Origin: Theobroma cacao
Lineage: Eukaryota > Streptophyta > Magnoliopsida > Malvales > Malvaceae
Direction of reading: 5' to 3'
NCBI RefSeq assembly: GCF_000208745.1
Contig: NC_030850.1
Location: 1,750,208-1,814,207, forward strand
DNA: 64,000 nucleotides
Each line of letters starts with the position of its first letter. Within the stretch, counting starts at the first letter, position 1. The notes under the pieces are model-generated. The model made no database searches and had not been told where the DNA came from. It worked only from the letters and a program-made list of their open reading frames with translations. Positions 1 through 13,000 of this stretch are shown here, piece by piece. The translations under genes and the position numbers were made by a program.

Positions 1-3000
1 CTTTTCTGGAACCTTCAACGTCCGAGTACTCAAGAAATACCTATAACATCAAAGAATTACAGTCAGTAACTGGGGAAAATGCATATGTGAATTTCTTATA
101 ATTAGCATATGTAACATGACCGAAAAAGGTGAGGACTGACCTTCCCAACACCTGCTGATGGTTCGCCATTTAGATTTGGGCGGGGGATGACAACATTCAC
201 CAATACACCTGCATATTAAGTGTGAAAATTTCGAATCCACAAAAAACTTTGTTCAAAGAATTAGTTTGAGAAAACAGTATCAAGAAAATATAGATCAAGG
301 GTTATGGTGTCTTCAGTTGGTGTATGTTAAACATTCTTTATAGCAGAATGTGGAACTAGAAAGGGCTGTAAGACAGAAGAAATATGAACACAAGAAACAA
401 AGGAAATTAATAAAATATTCAAGGGACTCTGCATGTTAAAAAGGAAGGCCAAAAACAAAAATGATGCACAAATAGTTTAAGAACTTTACCATGTTTCCCA
501 CCCTCTTGTCTCATGTCTTCAACAATGTCGTCATACTCCTCATCATCTCTAAGATCATCTTCACTGAGTGCTTGAGTCAAGCAGACAACCTTTGTGGGCA
601 AACCTTGTGGTTGCAACATAAGCCTCTGGAAAAAGAAAAGGATTCAGCAAATTAGCCTATAAAAAAACACCCAATACTTAATCCACAGCCCATAATTGCA
701 ATAGAGTGACAATATAAGATAATAATACTAATACTTAATGTCACCTGCAGAGCAATCTGCTGCTGTGCATGCTGGAGTATACTCTCTTGCTCAGGTTTAG
801 GCTGGGTAGTACCTTGGTTTGCTCGCCTAACAGTGAGAGTTTTATCACCCATTTTAATTCCATTTAGAGCAGCACAAGCAATGTCTGTAACTGACAGATC
901 TTGATAAACGCAAAAGGCATAGCCTTTTGAGTTTCCCGTTTCTCTATCTTTTACCAGATCAAAACCTCGTAGAGGCCCAAAAGACTCTAACAACTCCCTG
1001 ATCTGTGCTTCTGTGAAGTAATAGGGAAGTCCTCCCACAAAAATACGGTCCGGACCCTCAAGCCCACCAGCAGAACCTGGACTTAGACCCACAGCCGCTA
1101 GATTAAGATTGGGATTGGGTTGGCTCGGACCAAGGGTTGCAGCAAGCGAGGGGTTATAGTCACTGGGTCTCCTCACCTTCACAGGTGCTCCCTGGAAATT
1201 CAAAAAGTTAATACAGCTTGTATCTAAACAAATTTAGAATGAAGATCCAGAAGAAAATAAAAATACCTCAAAGATAATCCCATCTAAAGCCATTGCATTA
1301 CTGGCTTCCTCAACGGATCTCATCTCTACAAAAGCAAACTTCTTTTCATGGTTTATGTAAACATTAACAACAGCATCCCCTGAATGTAACATAAAAGGGT
1401 GAGCAACTAGAGAAAGAAGGCAGGTAGTTCAGTCATTCAACAGACCAAAAAAATTTCTGTATACCTGGACCAGCAGTGTTTCCACCAATTGCAGCCATAA
1501 CCTGACTGAAATAGGTTGCAACTGACTGTAATATAAAATTAAAGGTCAGTACCAGCACCAAACGCAAACATAAGGATAATTATACTAACAATAGTGTAAA
1601 GTAAAACCTGTTCATTGGCTGTAGGAGGAAGCCCTCCAACATAGACCCGACGAGCATGCCTAGTAGCCTGAAATCACAAGATAAATCATATAACTGTCTG
1701 TAATGTGAAAAAATATATTTTCAAGGCTGTAAACTACAAGGAATGCATAATCCTCCAAACCTGCTGAGTCATTGCCTGAATTGGCATAACAGGGAGAGCC
1801 CCAAACTGCTGCAGAAGACCAAAATTAAACAAAATTACAGGACAAAGAGCAAGCCCACAACTATCAGATACACGAGAGAAATACTTACCTGACCAGTTGC
1901 TAGAGGAAACATGTTTGGAAACACTCCAGGTAGGGCTGGATTAGTCCCAGGAATCTGGCCTACAAAGGAAATTCAGATTTCATATAAGGATATAATTGTA
2001 ATTCAGGGTAGTGTTTCTATAGTTGTTGATTCAACAAATGGACATTTATGCCTAATTTCCCATAGCAAATCTAACCTCTTAGAGATTAAAAAAGAAAAAG
2101 AATATATCATACGCAAGTTCTGGAGGAAATATTTGCAAGACTACCCGAAAAGGCAATAGTGGCCAGTGGAAAGACGAACAATACCATTAAACTGGTGCAT
2201 TGATCCCTCCTTGTACATAAAAGCTACAGAAGTCGGCTCACGCCATTGCCTTCTTACAACAAAGACAAAACCATAGAAACAAACAAACAAACACCAAACA
2301 AAAGACAAAACCAAAAACTCTCTCAGTTCCAGAATTATTTCACCAAGTAAAAATATTTTTAAAAAAAATTAAATCCCTACCAGATGACCGCAGCTTAAAA
2401 GTCTATATATACAAAATGGGAGAAAAAATACAGCTTACCCAAATCACACCAGTATTTTGATACGACCTTTCCATAGTAGATCAACCAAAAACATAAGTAG
2501 CAGTTAACAAAATATAACAATCTTAAATTTTTGTGAAGGCCTATGTACCTGTAATGGCAGAAGCACTAACAGCAGCACCAGCAGCACCAGCAGCTAACAT
2601 TGCTGAAGCAGGAGGTGCCATGTCAAAACCACTAATCCTTTTGCTGCAAAGTGCAAACATATAAAGTTAGTATATCAGGGACAAGAATATAACTGACATA
2701 AACTGGGAAAAAACTTCACACTTTACTGCCAAGACTTAGACAATAAAATTAAGAGGAAAGCAGTATGCTAAAATTTACAAAATACCGCTTCAATTTCTAA
2801 AACAAGTGAAACTATGTTGTTTTATAACATACCTCTTTGAGGGTGAGCGAGAGCGGGACCTTGAATTTGATCTGTGTTCAGATCTACCCCTTGGACGAGA
2901 CTGGAGCCTGTGCCTGTCCTCCCTGTCTCCATCAAAATCCCTTCGTCTGTAAACAACATTTAAAAAATATAACTCTTTCAACAATTAGCAATAAAAACAA

Positions 3001-3823
3001 AGAGCATCATACAAAAAGATGAATCAGAACTCAAGACAGCTTGAATTGATTAATTATGCTACCTGTCATAGTGTCGACTTCGATGATAGTCATCATCGTC
3101 CCAATCTCTTCCCCGCTCCCTCCGCTCACTCCGTTCCCTACTTCGATCCCTATGACGATCTCTGTTATGACGGTCACGATCCTTTTCTCGGTCCCTATCC
3201 CTATCCTTATTTTTCTCCTTGTCCTTGTCCCTTTCCCGGTCCCTGTGGCGATCACGATCCTGCTCCCTTTCCTTATCGCGGCTTTTCTCCTTTTCCCTAC
3301 TTCTAGAAGACCCTTTCTCATAATCACCAGTTCCATGCTGCAAATAGTTTAGTCACATCAATAATAACAAACCTGAAATCCACAATTATATTGCTAAAAA
3401 ATACCTGATTTAGGAAAAATATACCTAATTTATGAAACAGGCCAAATTCCATGAGCAAAACCTAATTCAAACTAAACTAACCCAAAGAGATTCACCGCTC
3501 AGGAATGAGCTCCAAATTTTGATACAACTAAAATTACAAAAAAAATATATATAGAAATTTAACCAATATAACATTCCTCCAAATTTCTTCTAAAAAAATT
3601 AGAGACAAAACAAGCAAAAACTGATATCTGGAAAAGTAAGGGAAAAAGGAACCCTAACTTCACGCGATCTCGTCATGGGAAACATACGTACCTGAGATTT
3701 GGAACCGCGTTGATCATCAAGGCCGCCGTGACTACCTTCGCGAGGCTGAGGAGAGGGAACGCCGCCGTAGCTGTTTTCTAGGTCCTCTCCGCTGCTTTGG
3801 TACCTGGCTTCGTAATCGGTCAT
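1..3823 (-). CDS. U2AF65: Splicing factor U2AF large subunit (U2AF65), 3' end cut by window edge
   Basis: This protein binds the intron polypyrimidine tract and recruits U2 snRNP, working with U2AF35 in the nucleus. Thirteen exons could be joined in frame: 3692-3823, 3063-3337, 2833-2946, 2549-2643, 1889-1959, 1761-1808, 1608-1667, 1465-1525, 1267-1379, 745-1191, 490-625, 141-208 and 1-40 (partial). They encode about 553 residues. An N-terminal Arg/Asp/Glu/Ser-rich RS-like region is followed by RRM1 (RVYVGGLPP, near residue 250), RRM2 (RIFVGGLPYYF and KGYAFCVYQ, about 371-450) and the start of a C-terminal U2AF-homology RRM (LVNVVIPRP, about 520 on). All internal junctions follow GT-AG and keep phase. 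The start is the ATG opening MTDYEARYQSS. The family is about 570 residues long, so only some 15-25 C-terminal residues should be missing. I consider the family assignment secure; the A versus B paralogue is not settled. Confidence 0.96.
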
Positions 3824-5265
3824 CTTCTTTTTAGCGGTTTTGGTTGGGTTATTTTTTCAGTTCGACTATTTTCCTACCGTTTTTAGATTTTTCTTTTTTC
3901 GGAGGAGGGAATTTTGGGTTTCGGATACTTCTATTTAAGGAAGACGGGAGCGGCACTGCGGAATGGATTATTTTATTGTAAAATTACGATATATTTTTGT
4001 TCGGATTCCCTCTCGTTACTTTAACGTGAAGTACTTCACCTTTGGCAGCCAAAGCTTAGGCTATTCTAAATCATATAATTAATACCGTTGTAATCTCTAA
4101 GGTTTAATTATCTTTTTTTAATTTTTTTTAATTATTTACAAATTTAATTTCAGATTTTATTTTTGAGTATTTGACATGTATGTAATGCTGATACACTCAC
4201 TTAATCATAAAATGTCACTTAATAAATGTATAAAAATAAAATTTTAAAATTTTTCAACATAATTTTTTTTAAAATTATGAATACTTATTTTTATTTGTTT
4301 ATTAATAATCTAATCATATTTAATTTATTGATGTTATATAAAATTTAGAATAAAATACCTTGATTTCTTAAATTTGAATCGAAATTATATAAAAATTTAT
4401 TAATTTTTAAAATAGACACTCCGCTCCAAAAAATTATTTTTCATTTGATACATAAATTTAACAATTAGTCAACTGTTAATATTTTCATCAATTTACTGAT
4501 GTGACAAAAATAAAAAATAATTTTACTCTTAATTAATTTTTATAATTACAATTATATAATTTTATTTTTTTATTATTAAAAAAAAAAAACTCCTTATTGG
4601 GGAGCACCGGAGCTCCCTTAGGGAGACTGATCAGCACCGGTGCTCCCCTGGGGTGCCTAGGAGCATCGATGCTCCCCCGCTTTGGGGAGCAAAGGGTTAA
4701 AGCAAGCTCACAAGGGTAGCACCAATGCACCTCTCCTTTGAGGAGCATTGGTACTTCCCTCCTTTAAGGAGCACCGACCTTACTGAGCTTTTTTTTTTTT
4801 GTTTAAAAATATAATAATAATTTTTTTAATTAATTAAGAAAAACATTCTAGTTTTTTCATTATTTCTGTTAATAGTTTGTAATCTTTGGACGAAATATCT
4901 ATTTTGAAAACTAATGAACCTATACATAGTTTCAATCAAAATTTAAAAAATCAGGATATTCTACCCTAAAATTTATACATTTATAATGCATCAAATATAA
5001 ACTCTTTACTGCATTTGCAATTTCTGAAATGAAAATTTGATGTGATATGTGAATTTAACAAAAAATGAGGGTGCATATTCAAAACACTTAAAAGAACAAT
5101 ACGCTTGAGAGAGGTAGATGAATTTTCCACCATCATAAGATGCAATCACAAAATTTCTCGTATAAAATGCAAAACAAAAAATTTGTACATAATCTGGTCA
5201 ACTAGCTCCTCTTTGCAACTATACCTGATCTCGTCAGCAATTCGATGAATGGTAGTATATACAAA
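3824..5265. other. Intergenic, AT-rich, with one GC-rich palindromic block
   Basis: This is the space between the U2AF65 start and the RPC5 stop. 3824-4060 should hold the U2AF65 promoter and leader. From 4060 the DNA is very AT-rich and shows no codon-like structure. The GC-rich block at about 4590-4790 is described separately. I see no gene. Confidence 0.7.
4590..4790. repeat. GC-rich block of short palindromes inside AT-rich DNA
   Basis: About 200 bp are built from variants of a GGAGCACCGG/TGCTCC unit. These include AGCACCGGTGCT (4633-4644, perfect palindrome), GGAGCATCGATGCTCC (4660-4675, perfect palindrome) and a looser hairpin from CCAATGC to GCATTGG around 4722-4751. The block is flanked by an A tract on the left and a T tract on the right, and the outer AT-rich flanks are loosely inverted. 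A short reading frame crosses it on the minus strand, but it is low in complexity and matches nothing I know. It could be a non-autonomous foldback element or a decayed palindromic minisatellite. Confidence 0.6.
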
Positions 5266-8200
5266 TTAGCTTGGCTTTCCATCACCACTTTTCAAGACCC
5301 ACCAACTGCTTTTATACTCACAAAAATCGCTCATGACCTGCAAAATGAGATAACCTTTTAGAATATGACTGAGGAAATGATGGATCAGATGCCATTGGAT
5401 AATATCCGATTACACCAATCAATGCAGATGCCAGATAATATTCCAAAGCCTAGTTTTGTTAATGCATGCCTACTTGTATATAATTATTAACCGGGTTCGG
5501 TTTAAGTTATAAATTACTGAGTTACCTTACAGAATGAAAAGAGAACCAACTAGTAAGATTTTGCCAGGGGGATATACGGTACACACATCAAGCAAAGTCC
5601 ATGTTACGTAATGCCTGTCAAAAGATAAGCATATCTTGAAATCTTAATTGGCATAACAACCTTTTCTTGTATGGTTATCTTTATGGTGTTCCACATACTC
5701 TTAACACATTCATCTTAATGTTAAATTCTACTGGGATGACAGCATGATAATGTAATAGCACAATCACTCTACTATTCTACTTATACTTTCTTACATCATT
5801 ATATACACCTCATGTGAGTAATGCCACAAACATATAATCTCTTCATGGTGAACCATGTCTAATCCTGAAGGCAATCTAGTGACTCTCACGGAAAAAATCA
5901 AAACCAATCTCAAAAAACAAGATATAAGCTAGTTCGATAGAATACCTTGTTATACTCATTATTAGAAATTTCCCTCTTTAGACTAAGAAGGGCAGCAGCT
6001 GAGACATCAGCCTTCTTAAGCTTCCCTTTGACACGAAGAAGATTAATCACAACTTCCCTGCATGGAAAGAACAATTCTGATGAAAAAGAGGGATTTTGTA
6101 AAAAGAACATAGAGACCATAAACATCTCTTCCCATTTAAATACTAATTGAACATATTTATGTAACCTCAATGGATCATATTCTGGATGCTCTGGGGATGA
6201 CCTCAGAACAAAAAGACCACCATGAAGCTCTACTGCAACTTCACTTACGACTTCCTGGAGCTCATGTTCAGGTGCATCAGCACCATATGCTGCCTTAACT
6301 ACCATTCTAGCATCTGCCTTGGGAAGGGTAGACTGGGAAAGAGCCAAATCCCTTAGACCTTTGCGAATCAGTTGCAAGCTGACAACAAACAGGCAGTGCC
6401 ACAAAATTGTAAAGAAGCTTTCATCAGTAGAAATTAAACAAGCTTACATATTCAATATAGGATGGGATGAATGAAATAAACAATCAAGTTTGAAATGTCT
6501 ACTGTTAAAGCCTCGAACAATCATACCTGCAAACTTTGTGAGTTTGAAAAACCTTTTTCAGGGCCTTTGGTATAGCTTCTCGAGTTTCATCGGACATTGT
6601 CCTCCCAGCTTGCACTGCAGGTGCAACCCTTCGCACACCTTTATCAGAATTCATTGCTTTTTCAGGCTTAATAACTGTGCCAGGCTTTGTTCTACTAGGG
6701 CCACCTTTTGCACCTCGACAAATATGATTAATTACATTATCTTCACCAGCTCTCCAAATCTGTTCCTGATTCTTCACAATATCTGGATAGAGTTTTTTGA
6801 ATCCTTCATCAGCATTCTCTTTCAACTTCCAATCTTTGAAGGATGGCCTTTCTATGGCTAAAATTTTCAGGAAGCCTTTCACCTCTTCTTTGCGACTTGG
6901 GGAAAGGGCATGTACTTGTGCTAAGCTTATTATTGGATTCTTGCTAAATAAAAGAAGCACATAGTCTCTGGCTAAAGATTTATAGGGATCCTCCGGAAAT
7001 AATAATGAACTCTTGGGAACCCAGAGTCCTTGCACTAATAGAGCATGCTTCTGAAGGACTTCAAATATATCTTCAATTGAGGCATCCGGAGCAAAGTGCT
7101 TAAGAGCACTGAATCGGTGAAATGGAGGTCCCTATTGAGAGAGGAAAAGGAATTGGAAATATTAAATGGGATAATACACAATAATGTATGGCGTTAGCAA
7201 CCCAAGCAATAAAGTTTAATAGTTAAAGGCTCAGTGTTTCTTTTTTGAAACTAAGGTTAAAAAAGTAAAGGAAAAGAAGAAATACTGGTTAGGAAAAAGC
7301 AGAATTTTATTATTTTACTTAATTTAAAGCAAATACCATAAACCAATAAGATAATGATCCTATATTCAGACAATCAAAAGCACTAAAGATGCATGTAAGC
7401 AAAAGCCTAAGTTCAGTGGGCATGGATATGGCAAAAGTCTATGTTAGGTCCAGTTTTCAGTGCGAACTTTTAGGAGGTAGAACTGCATCTTATTATATTC
7501 TATTATATCTGGCAGCAGCCAAATCAGACAAACAAACACACACAAAAATTCAGGGTGGATTCTCTAGTTGAACAGACCTCAGACAGTAATTTCTTCAAAC
7601 GTTCTTCCAGCGGAATTGAAAGCAACAACCTGGAAAAAAAATTCAATAGTCTTTAAATTATTAAACACAAGGAATAGGCAGATGATGCAGTTTCCATCAC
7701 ATAAGAAAACAATGAACATATCAAACACAGAACAACGGGGAAACATACATATAAAACAAAAGGCAAAAAACATACCAAATTCCTTTTCTTTCTTATATAC
7801 CTATGGAAGCTAGAAACAGAAACTAGAAGGGTAGCATACCTTCTAGATGGACCTTGGGCTTTATTGTTGTTGCTTGCTCCAGGACACAAAGAGTCAACAT
7901 AATCGTACCTAGAGATCATGAGAAACTATTAAAATCAATAGATAATAAGCTTATTGATGCTTCAATACAAAAACTTCAAACTTCGCTTAGAATTCTTAGC
8001 TTAAGGGGCCAACAAACAAACAAGTGATGAGTAGGTAAAGAACATACGGGCTCATGGTAAACTGAATTGGACAGCTTTCTTCTGCCATCATTCTCTGCAG
8101 ATACTGAGCAGAGAAATCATTCTTGGAGCTATGATACTTGAGCGGAACCCAACACTGGAACAGAAAAGAAAAAGAGCGAAAAATAGGAGTAAATCCAAGT

Positions 8201-10187
8201 AATTTGTAACTTTCAGAATACAGAACAAACTCCAACAGTAACTCATGTGACTACAAAGTTGGTGGAAAATGCAGCAAGCAGTGACAATATCCTATAATTA
8301 CAAGCCAGTGGATTGCTCATGTTTCAGTGTGACATTAACATATAATTAAAAAGAATAGTGTGACTAACATATACAAGTGAAAGAAAGTAAAAGTAATACC
8401 TCTTTATCATCTGCTTTTTGCTCAGTTGAGGACTGCATTCTCTTGTTCTGCATCAAGCGTAATACTTGGAACTCATGCATTATGAAATTAATAAGCAAAA
8501 AGCATTTATGGAAAAAACTGAAAAATCAGAATTTTCACCCAAAAATACTAATAAATATATGGAACAATGGATCCAAAAGCAAGGTACGTTTCAGACATAT
8601 ATTCTGAACCTTAACTTCAATATCTCACAAAATATATCTTGATAATCAGTAATCACCTGCTTGGTTGATGAACCAGCTGCTTTCCCATCATTAGGTTCTT
8701 CTACTTTAACAGTAACTTCTGCATCAGCTGCAGCTGCGTTCTTTCTTTTTGAGACACTGGGCTTGAGATGACACATCGATGGTCGGAGCTGAACAACTGC
8801 ATGAATAGGATTCAGGTGCAACTGCAATATAAAAATGATCTTAGAACAACAATATTTGTCAAGGATTTCAAAAACTAGCCTCTTGATTCTTATAACAGGA
8901 CTAAGTAATGCGTATGCAAGCAAAATCAAAGAAGACTAGCAGAAGATCAACATTATATCTGCTTTGGATTAATCATTGGGAGCTTACAAGTCAAATAGTA
9001 TTTAAATAATTTCAAACAAGCTCATTGAAGAGACACTAGATATGCATACCTTATCGCCCATTAAAACTCCAACAGCATAGCCAGTTGTGCGAGGTGGCAG
9101 CCATGAAGAAGATAAAGTCTAAAAAGGAACCATAATACATAAAATCAGGCTAGGACGCAAAATGCCCAAAAAGATTATAAAAGAAAAAACACATTTACAA
9201 GCACTAGACAAGGTCACAAACGCATCAAAGCCACTCAACAACTGAATTTTGTTTCATTAGGTCGAAAACCAACTTAGTATGCAACTTATCAATAGATGGC
9301 CTTAGCAATATGTAGAACTTTAATCAATAAAAAGGCTCTAAACGCATTTCTAAAAAACTATAAATCTATCAATAAATAAATAAATTAAAGTTTGTTAAAA
9401 TGCGAAATCTGAGCCAAACCTGCTTTGTCATCTTCAATCTGCTAGCACGTTCACTGTCATAATTGTTGGAATCAACATCGACCGCCAAGTCCATTTCCAC
9501 TTCCCCACTCGCAGGTTTCACTCTTACCTACAAAATAAATTTACAGTTATATTGGTTCAAAAAAACAGTGCACAAACAAATTTTAAAAAGAAAAAAAAAA
9601 AAAGCAAACCTCCTCGCAACGTTCATCTAATTCGTATGGTCGCCAGCAAGGCCTTAAAGGATATTGCAGAACATATAGCTGCAATTTTATTCCAAAAAAG
9701 AGAAACAATTAAGCGAGGCTGAAATTTAAATCTTAAAAAGGAAAAAAATAAATAACAATTAAAGTACCTGAGTGTTGGCGTCGATTGAGGGAGTGAAGAA
9801 TACATCGATTTCGCGAACAACCATATCTTCTTCTTCTCTGTTTCCTTCATTCATAATCACATCCTCTTTTGCTTCCTCTTCAATCTCCATCTTCACCGCG
9901 CCATTCGAGAACGATTGTTCGGTTTTCGTCTCAGCAATCACCGGCGGCTTTATATCCTCTTCTTCGTTTTCTTTCTTCCTTGAAATTGATTCCGGTGGTG
10001 GTGGTGGTGGTGGTGGTTCCGGTTTCGGTCCGGAGTTGAGGGGCTCTTGTTTGGATGACGGTTCGGGTTTCGGCTTGAAGTTTGGTTTTAGCCTGGGTGC
10101 GAATTTGGAGGATTTGGGCGCGAATTTGGTAGTTCGGGTATTAACTTGGCTAGGACCGTCGAGCTCACCTAGATCGTCCAGGTCCAT
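5266..10187 (-). CDS. RPC5: DNA-directed RNA polymerase III subunit RPC5 (POLR3E, Sin-like family)
   Basis: RPC5 is a Pol III-specific subunit that pairs with RPC4 in a TFIIF-like module used for initiation and termination at tRNA and 5S genes. Thirteen exons join cleanly: 9768-10187, 9610-9678, 9420-9527, 9050-9118, 8657-8821, 8400-8447, 8048-8154, 7840-7908, 7578-7629, 6527-7131, 6166-6378, 5946-6057 and 5266-5337. They give 702 residues. The N-terminus (about 1-140) is acidic and Lys/Pro-rich with an eight-proline run coded by a GGT microsatellite. The Sin-like core follows, with YVLQYPLRP, PPRTTGYAVGVL and LHLNPIHAVVQLRPS. The large exon 10 contains the FHRFSALKHFAPDA region and winged-helix-like segments. 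The C-terminus has HPEYDPLREVVINLL. The start is the ATG of MDLDDLGELDGP, also a typical Sin-like opening. This gene is not in the Arabidopsis blocks that match the rest of the window, so its position is probably lineage-specific. Confidence 0.93.
9998..10018. repeat. (GGT)n microsatellite coding polyproline
   Basis: A trinucleotide run lies in the first RPC5 exon and is read as consecutive prolines on the minus strand. Copy number is likely to vary among alleles without shifting the frame. Confidence 0.8.
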
Positions 10188-13000
10188 TTCCGACGTTATA
10201 TCGGAGTTGCTCCGGTGATTGGCGAGGGTATAGGTCTTTGGCGCCGATAATGCTATGACTGTGAGTTGTAAATCGCCGAGCGAGTGTCAAAATCAGTCTA
10301 GCGGCTTCAGGGTTTGGCTTTGAGTGTGGGCCTCAAATAGCATGAGCGATTGGTCACAGGCACTGTGCTGTCGTTTTGGAAATGTGCTAATAATTGCAAA
10401 ATTATTCTATGAAATTAATATTTAAAATCGAAATTATGGTGTAAGTACTAACCACTTGCTAAAATTTCTAATGTTCCTTTGCTGTCTTTTTTTTTTTTTA
10501 CTACTAAAATTTGGTCTAAATTTGGTATTAAATCAACAAAAGATACATAATCTAATTAATGTATCATGTATAGAAAAACTTAAACTTGCTTGCATGAATC
10601 ATCAACATAATTTTGGTAGGATGGTAGTCAAACTATTTAGGTATAGTTTAGTGCGCAATGAAAAATTTTGTGGTCAGTAAGATAAATTTACCGTAATCAA
10701 GATATTTTATTGTAAAATTTATTTTATTTGATAGTGAAACCTATACTTATACAAAACAAATGATTAAACTTTAAATTGACCAAATACTTAAACTTTAGAT
10801 ATCAGGGAGATTGGGAAAGAGCTCATAAGAGATAGTTATAACATGAACATATGCAATTGTCATCCTATTCACTTCCACTATTGAATATTGAAAATGCTTA
10901 CTCACAAATATAATAGTAAACATAGCATTGAGTTAATTATTTTATTCCGATGTTCCAAAAAAGATAATACTATTATTATTTATAAAAAAAAATCTTGAAG
11001 AATGAAATTTATAAAATGACAAATGATTTAAATTATTTGACAAAAAATTTCTTAATAAACACTTAAAATCTCGTGAACTAAAATTGTTAATTTTTCACCT
11101 TAACTTGTATTGATAAATCTAACAAAAGGCTGCATATATTTATAAGTATAGCAGTGATACCATTTTCTTGCAACATTAATTAGCATTCACCTCCATTGAC
11201 TTAAAGTCTTAAAACAAAGATAGCAACATTAATTATAATTAGCATTCACAATCTCCCTGGGCCCTCTGTGGAAACTTGTTATCTGAGCTGAAGACAGCCG
11301 CAGCTAATTCGGGTTGGGCTATTTCGGCATCATCGCTTTCCGAGTATTCCAAAAAACTTGTTCGGTTTTGAGCCCAATAGGGCCCAATTTAGAATTATAA
11401 GAAAGGTCCACTTTAATCAGTTATATTGGGTATTGCAGCCCAACTTTGCAAGTTTGATCATAAAGGGCCAAGTTATTTTCACTTAAATAAAAAAAAAAAA
11501 TCTATGAACCAAGTTGATTTATGTAATTAAATTATTTTTTATTATTATATTCAAACAAATTTTTATCTTTTTATTTGAATCCCAACAACTATGTTAATAC
11601 CAATTGACATTTTCCCTGCACGTGACATGATATAATTACGTGACTCACATTACACTAATTGTTACGTGATCATGTCAGTTGTCATATAATTATGTCATAT
11701 TCTACACAATTAAAAAGTTTTAGTTAACATTAGCTAACAGCTATGAATTTTTCATTATGATTAATGGTATGTAAGAGTATAAAAGTTAAGAATTTGTTCA
11801 TATATTATAAAAAAAAAAAATAGTTACATAAATAGATAGAGTTAAAAAACTTTTTAAATACTCGAGCCATGCATATGCATACTTCGTCAAAAAAAAAAAC
11901 TTTTATAAGAAATGATTTTTAGTTTTTTTTTATTTTTATTTTTCAAACTAATTAAACTTGACTCAAGTGGTTGGTAGCTAGGAGGAGCTATGGCAGTTTG
12001 TCTATAAATATTAGATTCAAGACTAGGAGTTCTTTTATTTTACTAAAAAAATAAATATAATAACTCATTAACTTTTTAACCTAATTTCAATTTGGATGGT
12101 GTCGCAGCAATATTACTAATTGTATAAAAGTTCGTTGAATTTGATATTAAACACAATTAAAAAAATAATATAATATTTTTAGGGTAATAAAAAAAGGTTT
12201 TTTTTGAAAGTCATAATAAAAAATAAATAAATAAAAGGGTTATTCTCCTATACACAATCAAAATATTTTTATCACTAGCTATACGTCCTCAGTGATGTAA
12301 ACAAAAGAGACTTTTTCCAAATCTATATTTTTCCTTCCAAAATTAATAATATGGTTGAAGAAAAATTACAAATCTTGAATCCATAACACATTCTTTTATT
12401 ATTGCTTTTATAAATATATAATTTCATTATGTTCTTGACCTCTTGAAATCTTGGCACGTGTATCGCATGGACACCCATGACATGTCACGCCTTTTATTTT
12501 ATTTTTTTAAAAATCCTTTTCCAAGTTTTAAATATTTTCATTAACCTTTAGATACAATATAGTAACAACATGAATTTAAATTTAAGCTTAACCCATTGAA
12601 CAAAGAGTAAAGTCTTTGAGTTCTTTGCTTTGTTAAGAGAACTATGTCTTCTAAGATGGACACTAAATCTCTCTTAAAAAAAAAAAGAAAAAGATGGACA
12701 TTAAATCTAATAATAGGTGAAGAAATTCTTGCAAAAAATTCTTTATTATATTAAGTATAATTTCATTAAACTTTTAACACGGATATTTAATTTAAAATTA
12801 ATTGATAATAAATAGAAAAATAGTTTTATATTTAAATATTTAAAATATTCCTAATTTAATTAATACAAGCATTTTTTTATCAGTACTGCAATACTCATAG
12901 AAACGATTCTTGTTCTGAAGTACGAAAATGTAATTAATAATTAATTACAATAGAAATCTTTATTATATTTAATATCTTGAAGTGGCAAGTCCTGACTTTC
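10188..13000. other. Intergenic, AT-rich, no gene seen
   Basis: The stretch is upstream of RPC5. The first 200 bases are GC-richer and probably hold its promoter. The rest is AT-rich with homopolymer runs. The segment at about 11250-11480 is less AT-biased but has no open frame of note. No transposon ends were recognised. Confidence 0.6.

Noticed and set aside
3019..3352. Plus-strand frames rich in Pro, Phe and Asp opposite U2AF65 exon 2
   Set aside because: These are shadows of the Arg/Asp-rich RS region; splice phase and family match support the minus strand.
9772..10218. Plus-strand Ser/Gly-rich frame of 148 codons
   Set aside because: It is antisense of the first RPC5 exon; its Gly run mirrors the polyproline codons.
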